Source of the DNA: JBECKX01 sp964468475
GTDB taxonomy: Bacteria > Zixibacteria > MSB-5A5 > CAIYYT01
Assembly: GCA_964468475.1 (NCBI GenBank)
Contig: CAYXUL010000013.1
Location: forward strand, 1 to 64,000
Reading direction: 5' to 3'
Length of the DNA: 64,000 bases
Part shown: positions 15,149-23,732 of the stretch, piece by piece
Layout of the letters: every line of letters starts with the position of its first letter
Position numbering within the stretch: the stretch's first letter is position 1
Translations under genes and position numbers: made by a program
The notes under the pieces: generated by a model
Databases searched by the model: none
What the model saw: only the letters and a program-made list of their open reading frames with translations
What the model was told of the DNA's origin: nothing

Positions 15149-17584
15149 ATGACGCTTAGCTCAGTGCTTGAAAAGGAGTTCTTCCCCTTTGTGGCGCGGC
15201 CGGCGCGCTATATGGGGAATGAATGGGGGAGCCGCGATTATCACGGCACAACTCCGGCACTGCCTGATTATAAAATGGCAGTGGTTGTTCCCGACATCTA
15301 TGACCGGGGCATGTGCCTTCCCGAGTTACAGCTTGTGTACAACTTCTTTCGCGAACATCAGCATGTGCTGTGCGACCGCGCCTTTGCACCTGATCTGGAT
15401 GCGGAGCAGCTGCTGCGCGCGAAGAATATCCCTTTATTCAGCCTGGAAACTCAAACGCCGCTCGGCGATTTTGATATTCTGCTCTTTCTGATACCGAGTG
15501 AATTGAGAGCGACTGCGGTCATGTCCGTTCTCGATCTTAGCGGGATCCCAGCGTCGGTTGCGGAGCGCTCCGAAGCTGACCCGCGGACTTACGCCATTCC
15601 GACTAACCCGCTCAATGCCTATGCCTTCGGCGATCTCTTCGATCAGATAATTGGCGAGGATGTGCTGAAGTTTCTGCAGTCTATGCTTGACAGCTCTAAA
15701 CCATCAACCGGTGAAAACGCGGTCGGTTCACAGGCTGACGAAACCGAGTACGCGAATTGGGCTCAGCTCAGACAGAAGCATCAGTTTTCCCAACCTCCGA
15801 TTATTCCGTTTGAAGAGGTGATGGTCGACAGACTTATAGTAACTCTCCCTGAAAACTACCGTCCGACGGAGATCGCCCATAAGATAAGCAATCAACTTGC
15901 GGTGTCGGGATACGAGGAATTCTCACTTCAGGGGGATGTCTACCGGTTTGGCGAGGAATTTCGCCAGCTCTGTACCAGCCTGGGAGTCTTGCTGCAGGGA
16001 AGCGGCGCGCGCTGTGTCCTCCCTGTGCTGCCACCTAACCTGCTCAGCCTGGAGCAGTTTGACAAGCTCAGTTTTGGCAGAAAACGCTCACTTCGGCTCT
16101 TGCTGGGAGCGGGCAGTGAATTTCTCCGTGAAGGGCTTGGCCTGTTCTTTGATATTGACGATTGCTTCGAGTTTGTAGCCAACGCCTTCGCTCGTGGCTG
16201 GAAAACGATTCGGGCTGACTTCTTCGTGGGAATGCCGGAAGAGACCGAGGAAGATCTTCAGGATATTGTTGAAATCGCAGAAGCGCTGGAGAATCTCGGC
16301 TTCGAATACGGCGAGAGACATAATGTTCAAATAACTCTGAATCCTTTCATTCCCCACCTTGGCACTAAATGGCAGTGGGACGCCCTCCTTTCTGCTGAGG
16401 AGTACCAGAGCCGGGGAGACTGGATAAAACGACGCATTAGAAAACGCAACATTCAGGTCAAGATGACAAATATCGAGATGGCAGTGGTCGAGGGTCTTCT
16501 CGCCAGAGGCGGTGAAAGCTCCGCGCTTGCTGTGAAGCGCGCCTATGATTTGGGAGCCCGCTTCGATTCCTGGCCGGAGCGCTTTTCGTATGATCTGTGG
16601 ACAAAAGCATTTGCAGACAATGGTATTGATGTCAATGAAATTTCGAGGGCCAGAGAACCGGGTAATGAACGACTCCCAGTTGATTCAGTTTCGGCGAAGC
16701 TACTCGCTCAGCTGAGGAAACAGCGCGAAAGTGCTTTTCCGTCAGAGCGCCATCGGGATGAATCCCGTGGCATAACCATCGGCGATATCGTTCTCTCCAA
16801 ACCGGAGGTTGCCGAGCAAATTCTCGCACCTAAGAGCGAGGACAAACGCAGTTTTGGCCGCAAACCGAAACGAGTCGTGCAGACCGGTCCCATGATAGTT
16901 CCGCGCAGCCGCGTTCGCCTGCAATGGAAAAAAAGCGATCAAGCGCGCCACGTAGGACATCTCGCGTGTATGAAGATGTTTGAACGGGCGATCCGCCGCG
17001 CTCGTATACCGGTAGAGTATACGCAGGGTCAACAACCGCGACAGAAAGTCTCTCTGGGTCCGCCGCTTGCACTTGGTTACACTTCTGACGCGGAGTATTT
17101 CGACCTGCATCTGGAGCAGCCTTACCAGGAGGAATTCCTGAAACGATTAAATCAACAACTTCCGGAGGGATTCGCCGTCGTGCAGGCTCGTCCGGTGTTT
17201 GGCAAAGTGGCATCAGTATCGTCCCAGATTAATCTGGCGTGCTATGAAGTTGATCTGGACGATTCCGCGCCTGTCTCGGAAGAACGAACGCAGAACCTCC
17301 TTGAGCAGGAATCGGTCACTATTACCAGGCATCGCGGCGATGAGGAAAAGCAGGTAGACGTGCGACCGGCAATTATCGAATTGCGGCTAAATGAGACTCA
17401 ATCGGGCAATAAACGCCTCGAGATGGCGCTGGGATTGGGAAATCTGGGCTTTGTGCGACCCGACGAGGTCCTGTCTCAGTGTCTCAATCTCGAAGATGAA
17501 AAAGTTTTGACTTTGAAAATCCATCGCAGAGCGTTATTGGTAGTTCACGGCGAGCGCAGACTATCCCCATTCGAGGTAAGCTGA
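15149..17584 (+). CDS. TIGR03960-like radical-SAM homologue lacking the CxxxCxxC motif, fused to DUF2344
   Basis: The 811-residue protein aligns end to end with the fusion proteins TIGR03960 (B12-binding-like plus radical SAM) and DUF2344/TIGR03936. The N-terminus ARYMGNEWG, VVVPDIYDRGMCLPEL and IPLFSLETQTPLGDFDILLF is recognisable; the barrel end shows LRLLLGAGSEFLREGL and TIRADFFVGMPEETEEDLQDIVEIA; the C-terminal domain (from about 585) shows VRLQWKKSDQARHVGHLACMKMFERAIRR. Where relatives carry the cluster-binding CxxxCxxC (just after VDR, about residue 230) this protein has VTLPENYRPTEIAHK, and no such motif occurs anywhere. The frame is intact, so it is probably a functional protein that has lost radical-SAM chemistry. 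rsmB overlaps its stop by one base. Confidence 0.85.
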   Translation: MTLSSVLEKEFFPFVARPARYMGNEWGSRDYHGTTPALPDYKMAVVVPDIYDRGMCLPELQLVYNFFREHQHVLCDRAFAPDLDAEQLLRAKNIPLFSLETQTPLGDFDILLFLIPSELRATAVMSVLDLSGIPASVAERSEADPRTYAIPTNPLNAYAFGDLFDQIIGEDVLKFLQSMLDSSKPSTGENAVGSQADETEYANWAQLRQKHQFSQPPIIPFEEVMVDRLIVTLPENYRPTEIAHKISNQLAVSGYEEFSLQGDVYRFGEEFRQLCTSLGVLLQGSGARCVLPVLPPNLLSLEQFDKLSFGRKRSLRLLLGAGSEFLREGLGLFFDIDDCFEFVANAFARGWKTIRADFFVGMPEETEEDLQDIVEIAEALENLGFEYGERHNVQITLNPFIPHLGTKWQWDALLSAEEYQSRGDWIKRRIRKRNIQVKMTNIEMAVVEGLLARGGESSALAVKRAYDLGARFDSWPERFSYDLWTKAFADNGIDVNEISRAREPGNERLPVDSVSAKLLAQLRKQRESAFPSERHRDESRGITIGDIVLSKPEVAEQILAPKSEDKRSFGRKPKRVVQTGPMIVPRSRVRLQWKKSDQARHVGHLACMKMFERAIRRARIPVEYTQGQQPRQKVSLGPPLALGYTSDAEYFDLHLEQPYQEEFLKRLNQQLPEGFAVVQARPVFGKVASVSSQINLACYEVDLDDSAPVSEERTQNLLEQESVTITRHRGDEEKQVDVRPAIIELRLNETQSGNKRLEMALGLGNLGFVRPDEVLSQCLNLEDEKVLTLKIHRRALLVVHGERRLSPFEVS

Positions 17585-18918
17585 TGAATGAAGCACGATT
17601 AAACCCACGCGACGAAGCATATCGGGTCCTGATGGCCGCCCGCCGTAACCCTGAAACACTGCAATCCGAATTGTCCCAGTTGAAGCAGAAGCGGTTTCGT
17701 GGGCGCTACGACCTCAATCTCGCGGTTTATCTCGTGACCGGCACGATCAAAATGCAGAAACGCCTCGATCTGATTCTCTCGCAATATCTTCGCAAAAAAC
17801 TATCGTCGCATTCCGATTCGCTGATCACGGTGCTGCGCCTGGGATGCTATCAATTGCTGCCTGAGTGCAATATTCCACACTACGCGGCTGTGAATGAAAC
17901 AGTGAATCTCGCGAAACGCTATACTCCGGGCGCTGATTCGATGGTCAATGCCGTACTAAAGAACATCGCACAGAATATCGAGCACCTGACTTTCGATGAG
18001 CTGCGCACCGACATGCTTAATTTCCTGACGCAGTATTACTCGTACCCGATCTGGTTTGTTCGAGAGCTGCTCTCCTATTTCCCCGAGGGAGTGGTGGAAA
18101 AGTTTCTGCGTGTCGGCAACGATCCGCACCCGCTTCAAATTCGCCTTGATCAGGATCCGGAGAATCTCAAGAAATACCTCGCCAAACTGCAGAAGAGCAA
18201 TATCCGCTTCAAACAGGGCAAGTTCCTGAAGAATTACGTCCACATCATCTCGGACGTGAATCCGGCGCATCTCCCGCAATTCGAAGAGGGTGATTTTATC
18301 ATCCAGAACGAGGCGTCCGGTTTGGTAGTGGAGTTGATGGATGTTCAGCCGGGTCAGTCGGCACTGGACTTATGTGCCGCTCCGGGAGGCAAGACGACTG
18401 ATATAGCCAATCGGGTAGGAAAATCGGGCACTGTTACTGCCGTAGATATCTCCGAGGCGCGGCTGAGCCTGCTGAGAGAGAATCTCTCACGTCTGCGGAT
18501 CGATAACGTTTATACCGTGCAATCAGACGGGGCTAAGTTTAAGTCGGGTGTGTATGACCGCATCCTGGTCGATGCTCCCTGCTCCGGAACGGGCGTTTTC
18601 CGCAAATTCCCTGAAGGTCGCTGGATCACAACCCCCAAGGATGTGGAGCGATTTGCGGCGCTCCAGCTGAGTCTTCTGGAGAATACCGTCGAACTTCTGG
18701 GGGAAAACGGCTTCTTAGTCTATTCCACTTGCTCGATCATGCGTCAGGAAAATGAAAATGTGATTCAGCAATTACTTGCCAACCACAGCGAGCTGGAAGT
18801 AGCGGTGCCGGCATCCTTTGGCCACGAGGATCTAATTGGCGATGACAAGTTCCTGCGTACATATCCCGGTTTGAAATACTTCGACAATCTTTTCGCCGCC
18901 TGCTTGAAGCGGAAATAG
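17584..18918 (+). CDS. rsmB: 16S rRNA (cytosine967-C5)-methyltransferase RsmB
   Basis: The 444-residue protein has an N-terminal NusB-like RNA-binding domain (about 5-140, with LRLGCYQLL and HYAAVNETVNLAKRY) and a C-terminal Rossmann methyltransferase: SAM motif LDLCAAPGGKTTDIA, the PCS cysteine in DAPCSGTGVFRKFPEGRW, and the catalytic YSTCSIMRQENE. It methylates C967 (E. coli numbering) in the small-subunit rRNA with a two-cysteine mechanism. The start overlaps the previous stop as TGATG, so it is translationally coupled to the DUF2344 gene, hinting that the latter may also act on RNA or ribosomes. Confidence 0.95.
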   Translation: MNEARLNPRDEAYRVLMAARRNPETLQSELSQLKQKRFRGRYDLNLAVYLVTGTIKMQKRLDLILSQYLRKKLSSHSDSLITVLRLGCYQLLPECNIPHYAAVNETVNLAKRYTPGADSMVNAVLKNIAQNIEHLTFDELRTDMLNFLTQYYSYPIWFVRELLSYFPEGVVEKFLRVGNDPHPLQIRLDQDPENLKKYLAKLQKSNIRFKQGKFLKNYVHIISDVNPAHLPQFEEGDFIIQNEASGLVVELMDVQPGQSALDLCAAPGGKTTDIANRVGKSGTVTAVDISEARLSLLRENLSRLRIDNVYTVQSDGAKFKSGVYDRILVDAPCSGTGVFRKFPEGRWITTPKDVERFAALQLSLLENTVELLGENGFLVYSTCSIMRQENENVIQQLLANHSELEVAVPASFGHEDLIGDDKFLRTYPGLKYFDNLFAACLKRK

Positions 18919-18932
18919 GAAGTGAGTCGCCC

Positions 18933-19676
18933 TTGGAGTCGCTGAAGCGCATCGGGCGCATTCTCTTCTTCTACTTCGCGGTCCCTTTTGCCGTCCTGCT
19001 GATACTCTTTCTTACCGCTGATGATATCATCATGCCATTGTTCACGAGACACGGCGATGAATTTCCGTTGCCTGAACTGGTTGGCAAGACCGAGTATGAG
19101 GTTCAGGATATCGTAGACAAGTATGATCTTAAACTGGAGATCGCCGGCAGGGAATTCTCATCCGAGCAGCCAGAAGGTGTAATTCTGACTCAAATACCGA
19201 TTGCCGGAACCATGGTGAAATCGGGACGGAGCATAAAGGTTGTTATCAGCAGTGGTCTGCGAACTGCGGAGGTCCCCGAAGTTGTCGGTTTACCTCTGCA
19301 GCAGGCAAATCTGGCGCTGCAGAAGGCAGGCTTCACCGTAGGTGATATCTATTGGACCAGAGTGGATACCCTCAAGGAAGGGATCGCGCTGGCAACAATT
19401 CCCTCGCCGGGCACGATCCTCCCTCTGGGAAGCAATGTTTCGCTCGAGGTGAGCCAGGGCGCCAACAACAACGTCATCTCGATGCCGCAGTTAATCGGCA
19501 TGCCCCTCGAACGCGCTCGCCAGAAGCTGGAGAGCGTTGGTCTGGCGCTCAAGGACGTTTTCCAGGTGCAGGATACCCTTTATCTTCCCAACACGGTACT
19601 TGACCAGGAACCGAAGCGGGGGACTTCGCTGGTCAAAGGTGACTCCGTCAGCCTCGTGGTTTCGAGAACCGATTAA
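18933..19676 (+). CDS. Membrane-anchored PASTA-domain protein
   Basis: The 247-residue protein has an N-terminal transmembrane helix (about 10-30) and then three PASTA repeats, each opening with a Pro-x-hydrophobic-Val/Ile-Gly motif: PLPELVGKTEYEVQDIV, EVPEVVGLPLQQANLAL and SMPQLIGMPLERARQKL. PASTA domains bind peptidoglycan fragments or beta-lactams in kinases and penicillin-binding proteins; here there is no kinase or transpeptidase domain, so it may be a cell-wall sensor or scaffold in the periplasm. The start is TTG at 18933 with a GGAAGTGAG region upstream. It lies between rsmB and rpe in one transcript, a place where other bacteria carry PASTA kinases near rsmB and rpe. Confidence 0.88.
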   Translation: MESLKRIGRILFFYFAVPFAVLLILFLTADDIIMPLFTRHGDEFPLPELVGKTEYEVQDIVDKYDLKLEIAGREFSSEQPEGVILTQIPIAGTMVKSGRSIKVVISSGLRTAEVPEVVGLPLQQANLALQKAGFTVGDIYWTRVDTLKEGIALATIPSPGTILPLGSNVSLEVSQGANNNVISMPQLIGMPLERARQKLESVGLALKDVFQVQDTLYLPNTVLDQEPKRGTSLVKGDSVSLVVSRTD

Positions 19677-19687
19677 CAAGCTTGATC

Positions 19688-20335
19688 ATGACTATAGTGG
19701 CTCCATCAATATTAGCAGCTGATTTCACCTGCCTCTCCGATCAAATTAAGCTGGCAGAACGAGCCGGCGTCGACTGGTTTCATGTCGATGTCATGGATGG
19801 TCATTTCGTACCCAACCTGAGTTTTGGCCCGTTTATCATTAAGCAGGTTAATCAGATCACGGAACTGCCGCTAGATGTCCACCTGATGATTTCCAACCCG
19901 GAAAAGTACGTTGATGACTACATTGAAGCGGGCGCAGACTACCTCACCATTCACGGCGAGGTCATCAGGAACGATCCCTCACTTTTGCATGAAATCAGAG
20001 AGAAGGGCGCAAAGCCCGGTGTCGCTCTGAATCCCGATGCGCCAGTGGAGGATTACGAATCGCTCTTCGAACATCTGGACCTGTTTCTGGTTATGTCCGT
20101 TCACGCGGGATTCGGTGGTCAGAAGTTTATTCCTGAGGTTCTGCACAAAGTCAGGACGGCCAGGCAGTGGCGGAAGCGGGACAATCGTGATTTCCTCATC
20201 TCAATTGATGGCGGCATCAATGAGGAAACCTGTATCGATGCTCGTGACGCCGGAGTTGACATCCTGGTTGCAGGCACGGCGTTCTTTCGCTCCAGCGACA
20301 AGGCAAAGTTCACGAGCACATTGAGAGGCGGGTGA
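19688..20335 (+). CDS. rpe: Ribulose-phosphate 3-epimerase
   Basis: A TIM-barrel enzyme of 215 residues that interconverts ribulose 5-phosphate and xylulose 5-phosphate in the pentose phosphate pathway. The family motifs are present: VAPSILAADF, FHVDVMDGHFVPNLSFGP with the metal-binding His and Asp, LDVHLMI, LVMSVHAGFGGQKFIPEVL and the phosphate-binding SIDGGINEET. The ATG at 19688 is preferred over a TTG two codons earlier. csaA overlaps its stop by one base. Confidence 0.96.
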   Translation: MTIVAPSILAADFTCLSDQIKLAERAGVDWFHVDVMDGHFVPNLSFGPFIIKQVNQITELPLDVHLMISNPEKYVDDYIEAGADYLTIHGEVIRNDPSLLHEIREKGAKPGVALNPDAPVEDYESLFEHLDLFLVMSVHAGFGGQKFIPEVLHKVRTARQWRKRDNRDFLISIDGGINEETCIDARDAGVDILVAGTAFFRSSDKAKFTSTLRGG

Positions 20336-20676
20336 TGAGCCAAATCAGTTATGACGATTTCCTCAAAGTCGATATGCGCGTTGGCCAAATAGTCGAAGTG
20401 CAGGACTTCGAGAGAGCCCGCAATCCCTCTTACAAAATCAAAATCGACTTTGGCCCGGAGCTCGGGAGCAAATGGTCATCCGTACAGGCGAAGCTCGCTT
20501 ACAGCCGGGATGAACTCGCGGGAATGCAGGTAATCGCCGTGGTGAACTTTCCACCCAAGAATATCGCCGGATTTATGTCTGAGGTCCTGACCTTGGGGGT
20601 GGAAAAGGAGGATGGCTCACTGTCGCTGCTTCAACCAAGCCGCAGACCTGCGGAATTGGGCAGTCGGGTTTATTAA
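20335..20676 (+). CDS. csaA: CsaA-like tRNA-binding domain protein
   Basis: The 113-residue protein is a single OB-fold tRNA-binding domain: FLKVDMRVGQIVEVQDFERARNPSYKIKIDFG near the start and VVNFPPKNIAGFMSEVLTLGV near the end are the CsaA pattern (also found in the C-terminus of methionyl-tRNA synthetases). CsaA of Bacillus has chaperone and export activity; in most bacteria its role is unclear. The ATG at 20335 overlaps the rpe stop (TGATG). Length is normal for the family. Confidence 0.92.
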   Translation: MSQISYDDFLKVDMRVGQIVEVQDFERARNPSYKIKIDFGPELGSKWSSVQAKLAYSRDELAGMQVIAVVNFPPKNIAGFMSEVLTLGVEKEDGSLSLLQPSRRPAELGSRVY

Positions 20677-20786
20677 AGTAAACTACTAAACTATAGCATA
20701 AGCTGATCAGCATTTACAGTCGCGATCATTTGGTTGTCTCCAGCCGCGAAATAACTCGATAGAGTGACCGCTATCACGCATTTTGC

Positions 20787-20815
20787 TTGCTTCCACTGCG
20801 TCGTCCTCGTATACT
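20787..20815 (+). promoter_or_regulatory. Putative ffh operon promoter
   Basis: TTGCTT (20787-20792), a 17-base spacer and TATACT (20810-20815) precede the ffh ATG by about 22 bases, giving a leader of around 15 bases containing TTGGAG. It heads the ffh-rpsP-khpA-rimM-trmD-rplS run. Confidence 0.5.
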
Positions 20816-20837
20816 AACTGTTCTATATTGGAGTGCT

Positions 20838-22154
20838 ATGTTTGATTCCTTATCTGAAAGATTAGAAGGCGTATTTAAGCAGATTCGCGGCCACGGTAAG
20901 CTGACCGAGGATAACGTGCGCGAGTCTGTCAAAGAGATCAAGCGCGCGCTGCTGGAAGCCGACGTTAACTTCAAGGTAGTCAAGCAGTTCGTGGCCGGAG
21001 TTGAGGAACGCGCCTACGGCCAGGAAACGCTGCGCTCAATTTCTCCGGGCCAGCAAATCGTCAAAATCGTTCACGATGAGCTAGTGAACGTACTCGGCGG
21101 CGCCAACGAGCCGATCCAGTTCGGTTCTACACCCGGTAAATTGCTGGTCTGTGGTCTGCAGGGATCGGGTAAGACGACGCTCTGTGGCAAGCTGGCGCTT
21201 CACTTTAAGAAACAAAATATGCGGCCATTGCTGGTCGCAGCCGATATTTACCGCCCGGCGGCCGTAAAGCAGTTGCAAACGCTCGGCAAATCGGTGGAAG
21301 TCCCGGTCTTCCACGTCGATAAGAAACCGCCGAAGATCTGCGAGGAAGCCACTGAGTACGCCCGCGCCAACAGCCTCAGTCCGATCATCTTCGATACGGC
21401 AGGGCGGCTTCACATCGACCAGGAGTTGATGGAAGAACTGAAGCAGATTCGCTCCAAAGTCAATCCACATGAGATAATTCTGGTTGCTGATTCCATGACG
21501 GGTCAGGATGCTGTCAACGTCGCGACGCAGTTCAACGAGCAGTTAGAAATCACCGGTGTGGCACTCACGAAGCTCGATGGTGACGCTCGCGGCGGTGCCG
21601 CTCTCTCGATCCGCAGTGTAACTGAGAAGCCGATCAAAGTCGTTTCGACCGGTGAGAAACTGACCGATCTGGAAATCTTCTATCCCGAGCGGCTGGCTTC
21701 ACGAATTCTCGGTATGGGCGACGTCGTCTCGCTGGTCGAGAAGGCGCAAGAGACAATCGACATTAAAGAGGCGGAGAAGCTCGAAAAGAAAATCCGCAAG
21801 GCGACCTTCGATTTCGAGGATTTCTACAAGCAGCTTCAACAAATCAAGAAAATGGGCTCGCTGGAGTCGATCATGGGTATGATTCCGGGCCTCTCCGGGG
21901 CAATGCGTAACACTGAGGTCGACGAGGGCCAGATGAAGCGCGTCGAGGCGATCATCCAGTCAATGACAGTGGAGGAGCGCCGCAACCCCAAACTACTCAA
22001 CGGCTCACGCCGCGCACGCATCGCCGCCGGATCCGGGAATTCAGTGCAGGATGTCAACCGGCTTGTTAAGCAGTTTAGCCAGATGCAGAAGATGCTCAAG
22101 AAGATGCGGGGTGGAAAACTCAAGAAGATGATTCCTAATCAGTTCTTTAACTAG
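20838..22154 (+). CDS. ffh: Signal recognition particle protein Ffh
   Basis: The 438-residue GTPase binds 4.5S RNA and signal sequences and delivers ribosomes to FtsY and the membrane. N domain MFDSLSERLEGVFKQIRG, GTPase motifs GLQGSGKTTLCGKLA, DTAGRLHID and TKLDGDARGGAAL, and a Met-rich C-terminal M domain (MGMIPGLSGAM and MQKMLKKMRGGKLKKM) are all present. An upstream in-frame TTG/ATG extension exists, but ATG 20838 has GGAG 7 bases upstream and gives the usual N-terminus. It starts the canonical ffh-rpsP-rimM-trmD-rplS operon. Confidence 0.98.
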   Translation: MFDSLSERLEGVFKQIRGHGKLTEDNVRESVKEIKRALLEADVNFKVVKQFVAGVEERAYGQETLRSISPGQQIVKIVHDELVNVLGGANEPIQFGSTPGKLLVCGLQGSGKTTLCGKLALHFKKQNMRPLLVAADIYRPAAVKQLQTLGKSVEVPVFHVDKKPPKICEEATEYARANSLSPIIFDTAGRLHIDQELMEELKQIRSKVNPHEIILVADSMTGQDAVNVATQFNEQLEITGVALTKLDGDARGGAALSIRSVTEKPIKVVSTGEKLTDLEIFYPERLASRILGMGDVVSLVEKAQETIDIKEAEKLEKKIRKATFDFEDFYKQLQQIKKMGSLESIMGMIPGLSGAMRNTEVDEGQMKRVEAIIQSMTVEERRNPKLLNGSRRARIAAGSGNSVQDVNRLVKQFSQMQKMLKKMRGGKLKKMIPNQFFN

Positions 22155-22193
22155 AAGTAATTTTATCTTGTATTATTAACCTGGAGGTTATGT

Positions 22194-22733
22194 TTGTCAG
22201 TAAAGCTTAGACTTCGGCGCATGGGCTCGAAGAAACGCCCGATTTACCGTCTGGTCGCGATAGATTCTCGTCGTGCTCGCAACGGCAGATTCGTAGAACA
22301 GTTGGGCCACTATAACCCAATTGAAAGACCGGCCACGTTTAGCGTGGAAGAAGAGAAGGTGTACGAGTGGCTTAAGCGCGGCGCGATCCCCTCAGACACG
22401 GTTAAGAACCTGTTTGGCCAGATCGGACTTAATGAGAAATGGGAGAAGATTCGCGCCGGCAAGGATGCTTCCGACATCGAGCTGAAAAGCACGATAACCG
22501 AGCGGAAGAAACGCACTCGTAGGGTCAAAGCTGCCGCGGCAAAGGCGGTAGAGGAGGAGAAGAAGGCTAAGGAAGCTGCAGCAGCTCCGGCCGCGCCGGC
22601 CGCCGAAGCGGAAGCGCCTGCTGCAGAGCCGGCCCAGGCAGCAGCACCTGCCGAAAAGACCGCAGAAGCTGAAGCCCCTGCCGAAAAGCCTGCGGAGGAT
22701 GCCCCGGAAGAGAAGACTGAAGCCTCGGAGTAG
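22194..22733 (+). CDS. rpsP: 30S ribosomal protein S16 with long Ala/Pro/Glu tail
   Basis: Residues 1-85 are S16 (VKLRLRRMGSKKRPIYRLVAIDSRRARNGRFVEQLGHYNP), a primary 16S rRNA-binding protein needed for 30S assembly. The chain then continues to 179 residues, about twice the usual length: a basic stretch (ERKKRTRRVKAAAAKAVEEEKK) followed by repeated AEAPAE/EKPAE-like acidic low-complexity sequence, presumably disordered. The start is TTG 22194, six bases after GGAGG (22183-22187). An ATG only two bases after GGAGG (22190) opens a six-codon decoy frame that ends in TAG within the S16 start region. Confidence 0.96.
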   Translation: MSVKLRLRRMGSKKRPIYRLVAIDSRRARNGRFVEQLGHYNPIERPATFSVEEEKVYEWLKRGAIPSDTVKNLFGQIGLNEKWEKIRAGKDASDIELKSTITERKKRTRRVKAAAAKAVEEEKKAKEAAAAPAAPAAEAEAPAAEPAQAAAPAEKTAEAEAPAEKPAEDAPEEKTEASE

Positions 22734-22891
22734 ATCGTTTTGAGCCCTTCTTCACAGGCCCTGATACGAGCTGCCCTCGCTGGGCCGGCCCGAGTCGGAT
22801 TTTGAAGTAGATACAGTGAGCTTAATGGAAACGCATTGGCTCAGAGAAGGACTTATCGCTGGTTCGAAAACTACTTTAATCGGAGTGGTGT

Positions 22892-23122
22892 GTGAAGGAA
22901 TTCATAGAAATGATTATTAGAGAGCTGGTTGACAATCCAGAGGAGATCCAGGTACGAGAAGTTGAGGGCGAGCGTACCACGGTGTATGAACTCAGGGTTG
23001 CCAAAAGCGATCTGGGCAAAGTTATCGGTAAGGGTGGTGCGACCGCCAAGGCCATCCGTACAATTATGTTGGCAGTTTCAGCGAAGCGTGGTAAGCGCTC
23101 AGTGCTTGAGATACTCGAATAG
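22892..23122 (+). CDS. khpA: KH-domain RNA-binding protein KhpA
   Basis: This 76-residue protein is a single type II KH domain with the GKVIGKGGATAKAIRTIM loop that contacts RNA. It corresponds to the small KH protein (YlqC/KhpA) usually placed between rpsP and rimM; in Gram-positives it partners KhpB and affects mRNA stability and cell-wall synthesis. The GTG start lies 158 bp after rpsP, a fairly wide gap for this operon; the gap holds a GGCCC/GGGCC inverted repeat but no obvious promoter. Confidence 0.95.
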   Translation: MKEFIEMIIRELVDNPEEIQVREVEGERTTVYELRVAKSDLGKVIGKGGATAKAIRTIMLAVSAKRGKRSVLEILE

Positions 23123-23171
23123 AATCTGCCGCGCGGATTTTAGGCAAGGCTTCAAGTAACGGGAAAACGCA

Positions 23172-23732
23172 TTGTCGGGCACTTCCGATTACATTCCTGA
23201 TTATGTCGCAGTTGGCAAGATCGTGCGTGCGCGCGGCATCAGCGGAGAACTTGCCGTGATCCCGCTCACCGATTTTCCCGACCGCTTTGGCCAGTTGGAT
23301 AACATCTTCCTCGAGCGTGCCGACAGCGGCGATATGATCGAGTACAGAATCTCTTCTGTGCGCAACATCAAGTCGCAGATAATCCTGAAACTCGACGGCG
23401 TCAACAATCGCGACGATGCCGAGTCGCTGGTAGGAAGCTTTCTTTGTGTGGGCAAAGATCAGGTAGTCGAGCTTCCGGAGGGAAGCTTCTACCAATTCGA
23501 AATAGAAGGAATGGCTGTTGTCACTGATGACGGCAAGCCACTTGGCGAAGTCGCCGAAATAATGCAATTCCCGGCCAACGACGTTTGGAGGGTCGAGGGT
23601 ACGCAGGAATTTCTGTTACCGGCGATCAAGGATGTCGTACTTCACGTTGATCGCAAGAAACGAGTAGTGACTGTGCACTTGATCGCAGGGCTGATCGAAG
23701 AGAAAAAGACCAGTAAGAAGTCGAAAAAATGA
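23172..23732 (+). CDS. rimM: Ribosome maturation factor RimM
   Basis: RimM (186 residues) helps assemble the 30S head around S19 and 16S helices 31-33. The N-terminal beta-barrel has VAVGKIVRARGISGELAV; the C-terminal PRC barrel has GKPLGEVAEIMQFPANDVWRV and LLPAIKDVVLHVDRKKR. A Lys/Ser-rich tail of about 15 residues ends the protein. The start appears to be TTG 23172. The end overlaps trmD by 4 bases (ATGA). Confidence 0.95.
   Translation: MSGTSDYIPDYVAVGKIVRARGISGELAVIPLTDFPDRFGQLDNIFLERADSGDMIEYRISSVRNIKSQIILKLDGVNNRDDAESLVGSFLCVGKDQVVELPEGSFYQFEIEGMAVVTDDGKPLGEVAEIMQFPANDVWRVEGTQEFLLPAIKDVVLHVDRKKRVVTVHLIAGLIEEKKTSKKSKK

Noticed and set aside
22567..22730. Direct repeats in the 3' part of rpsP as a CRISPR or tandem repeat array
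   Set aside because: They are imperfect in-frame codon repeats encoding the Ala/Pro/Glu tail.
22734..22891. Structured RNA in the rpsP-khpA gap
   Set aside because: Only a GGCCC/GGGCC inverted repeat with a long loop is visible; no known ncRNA pattern.
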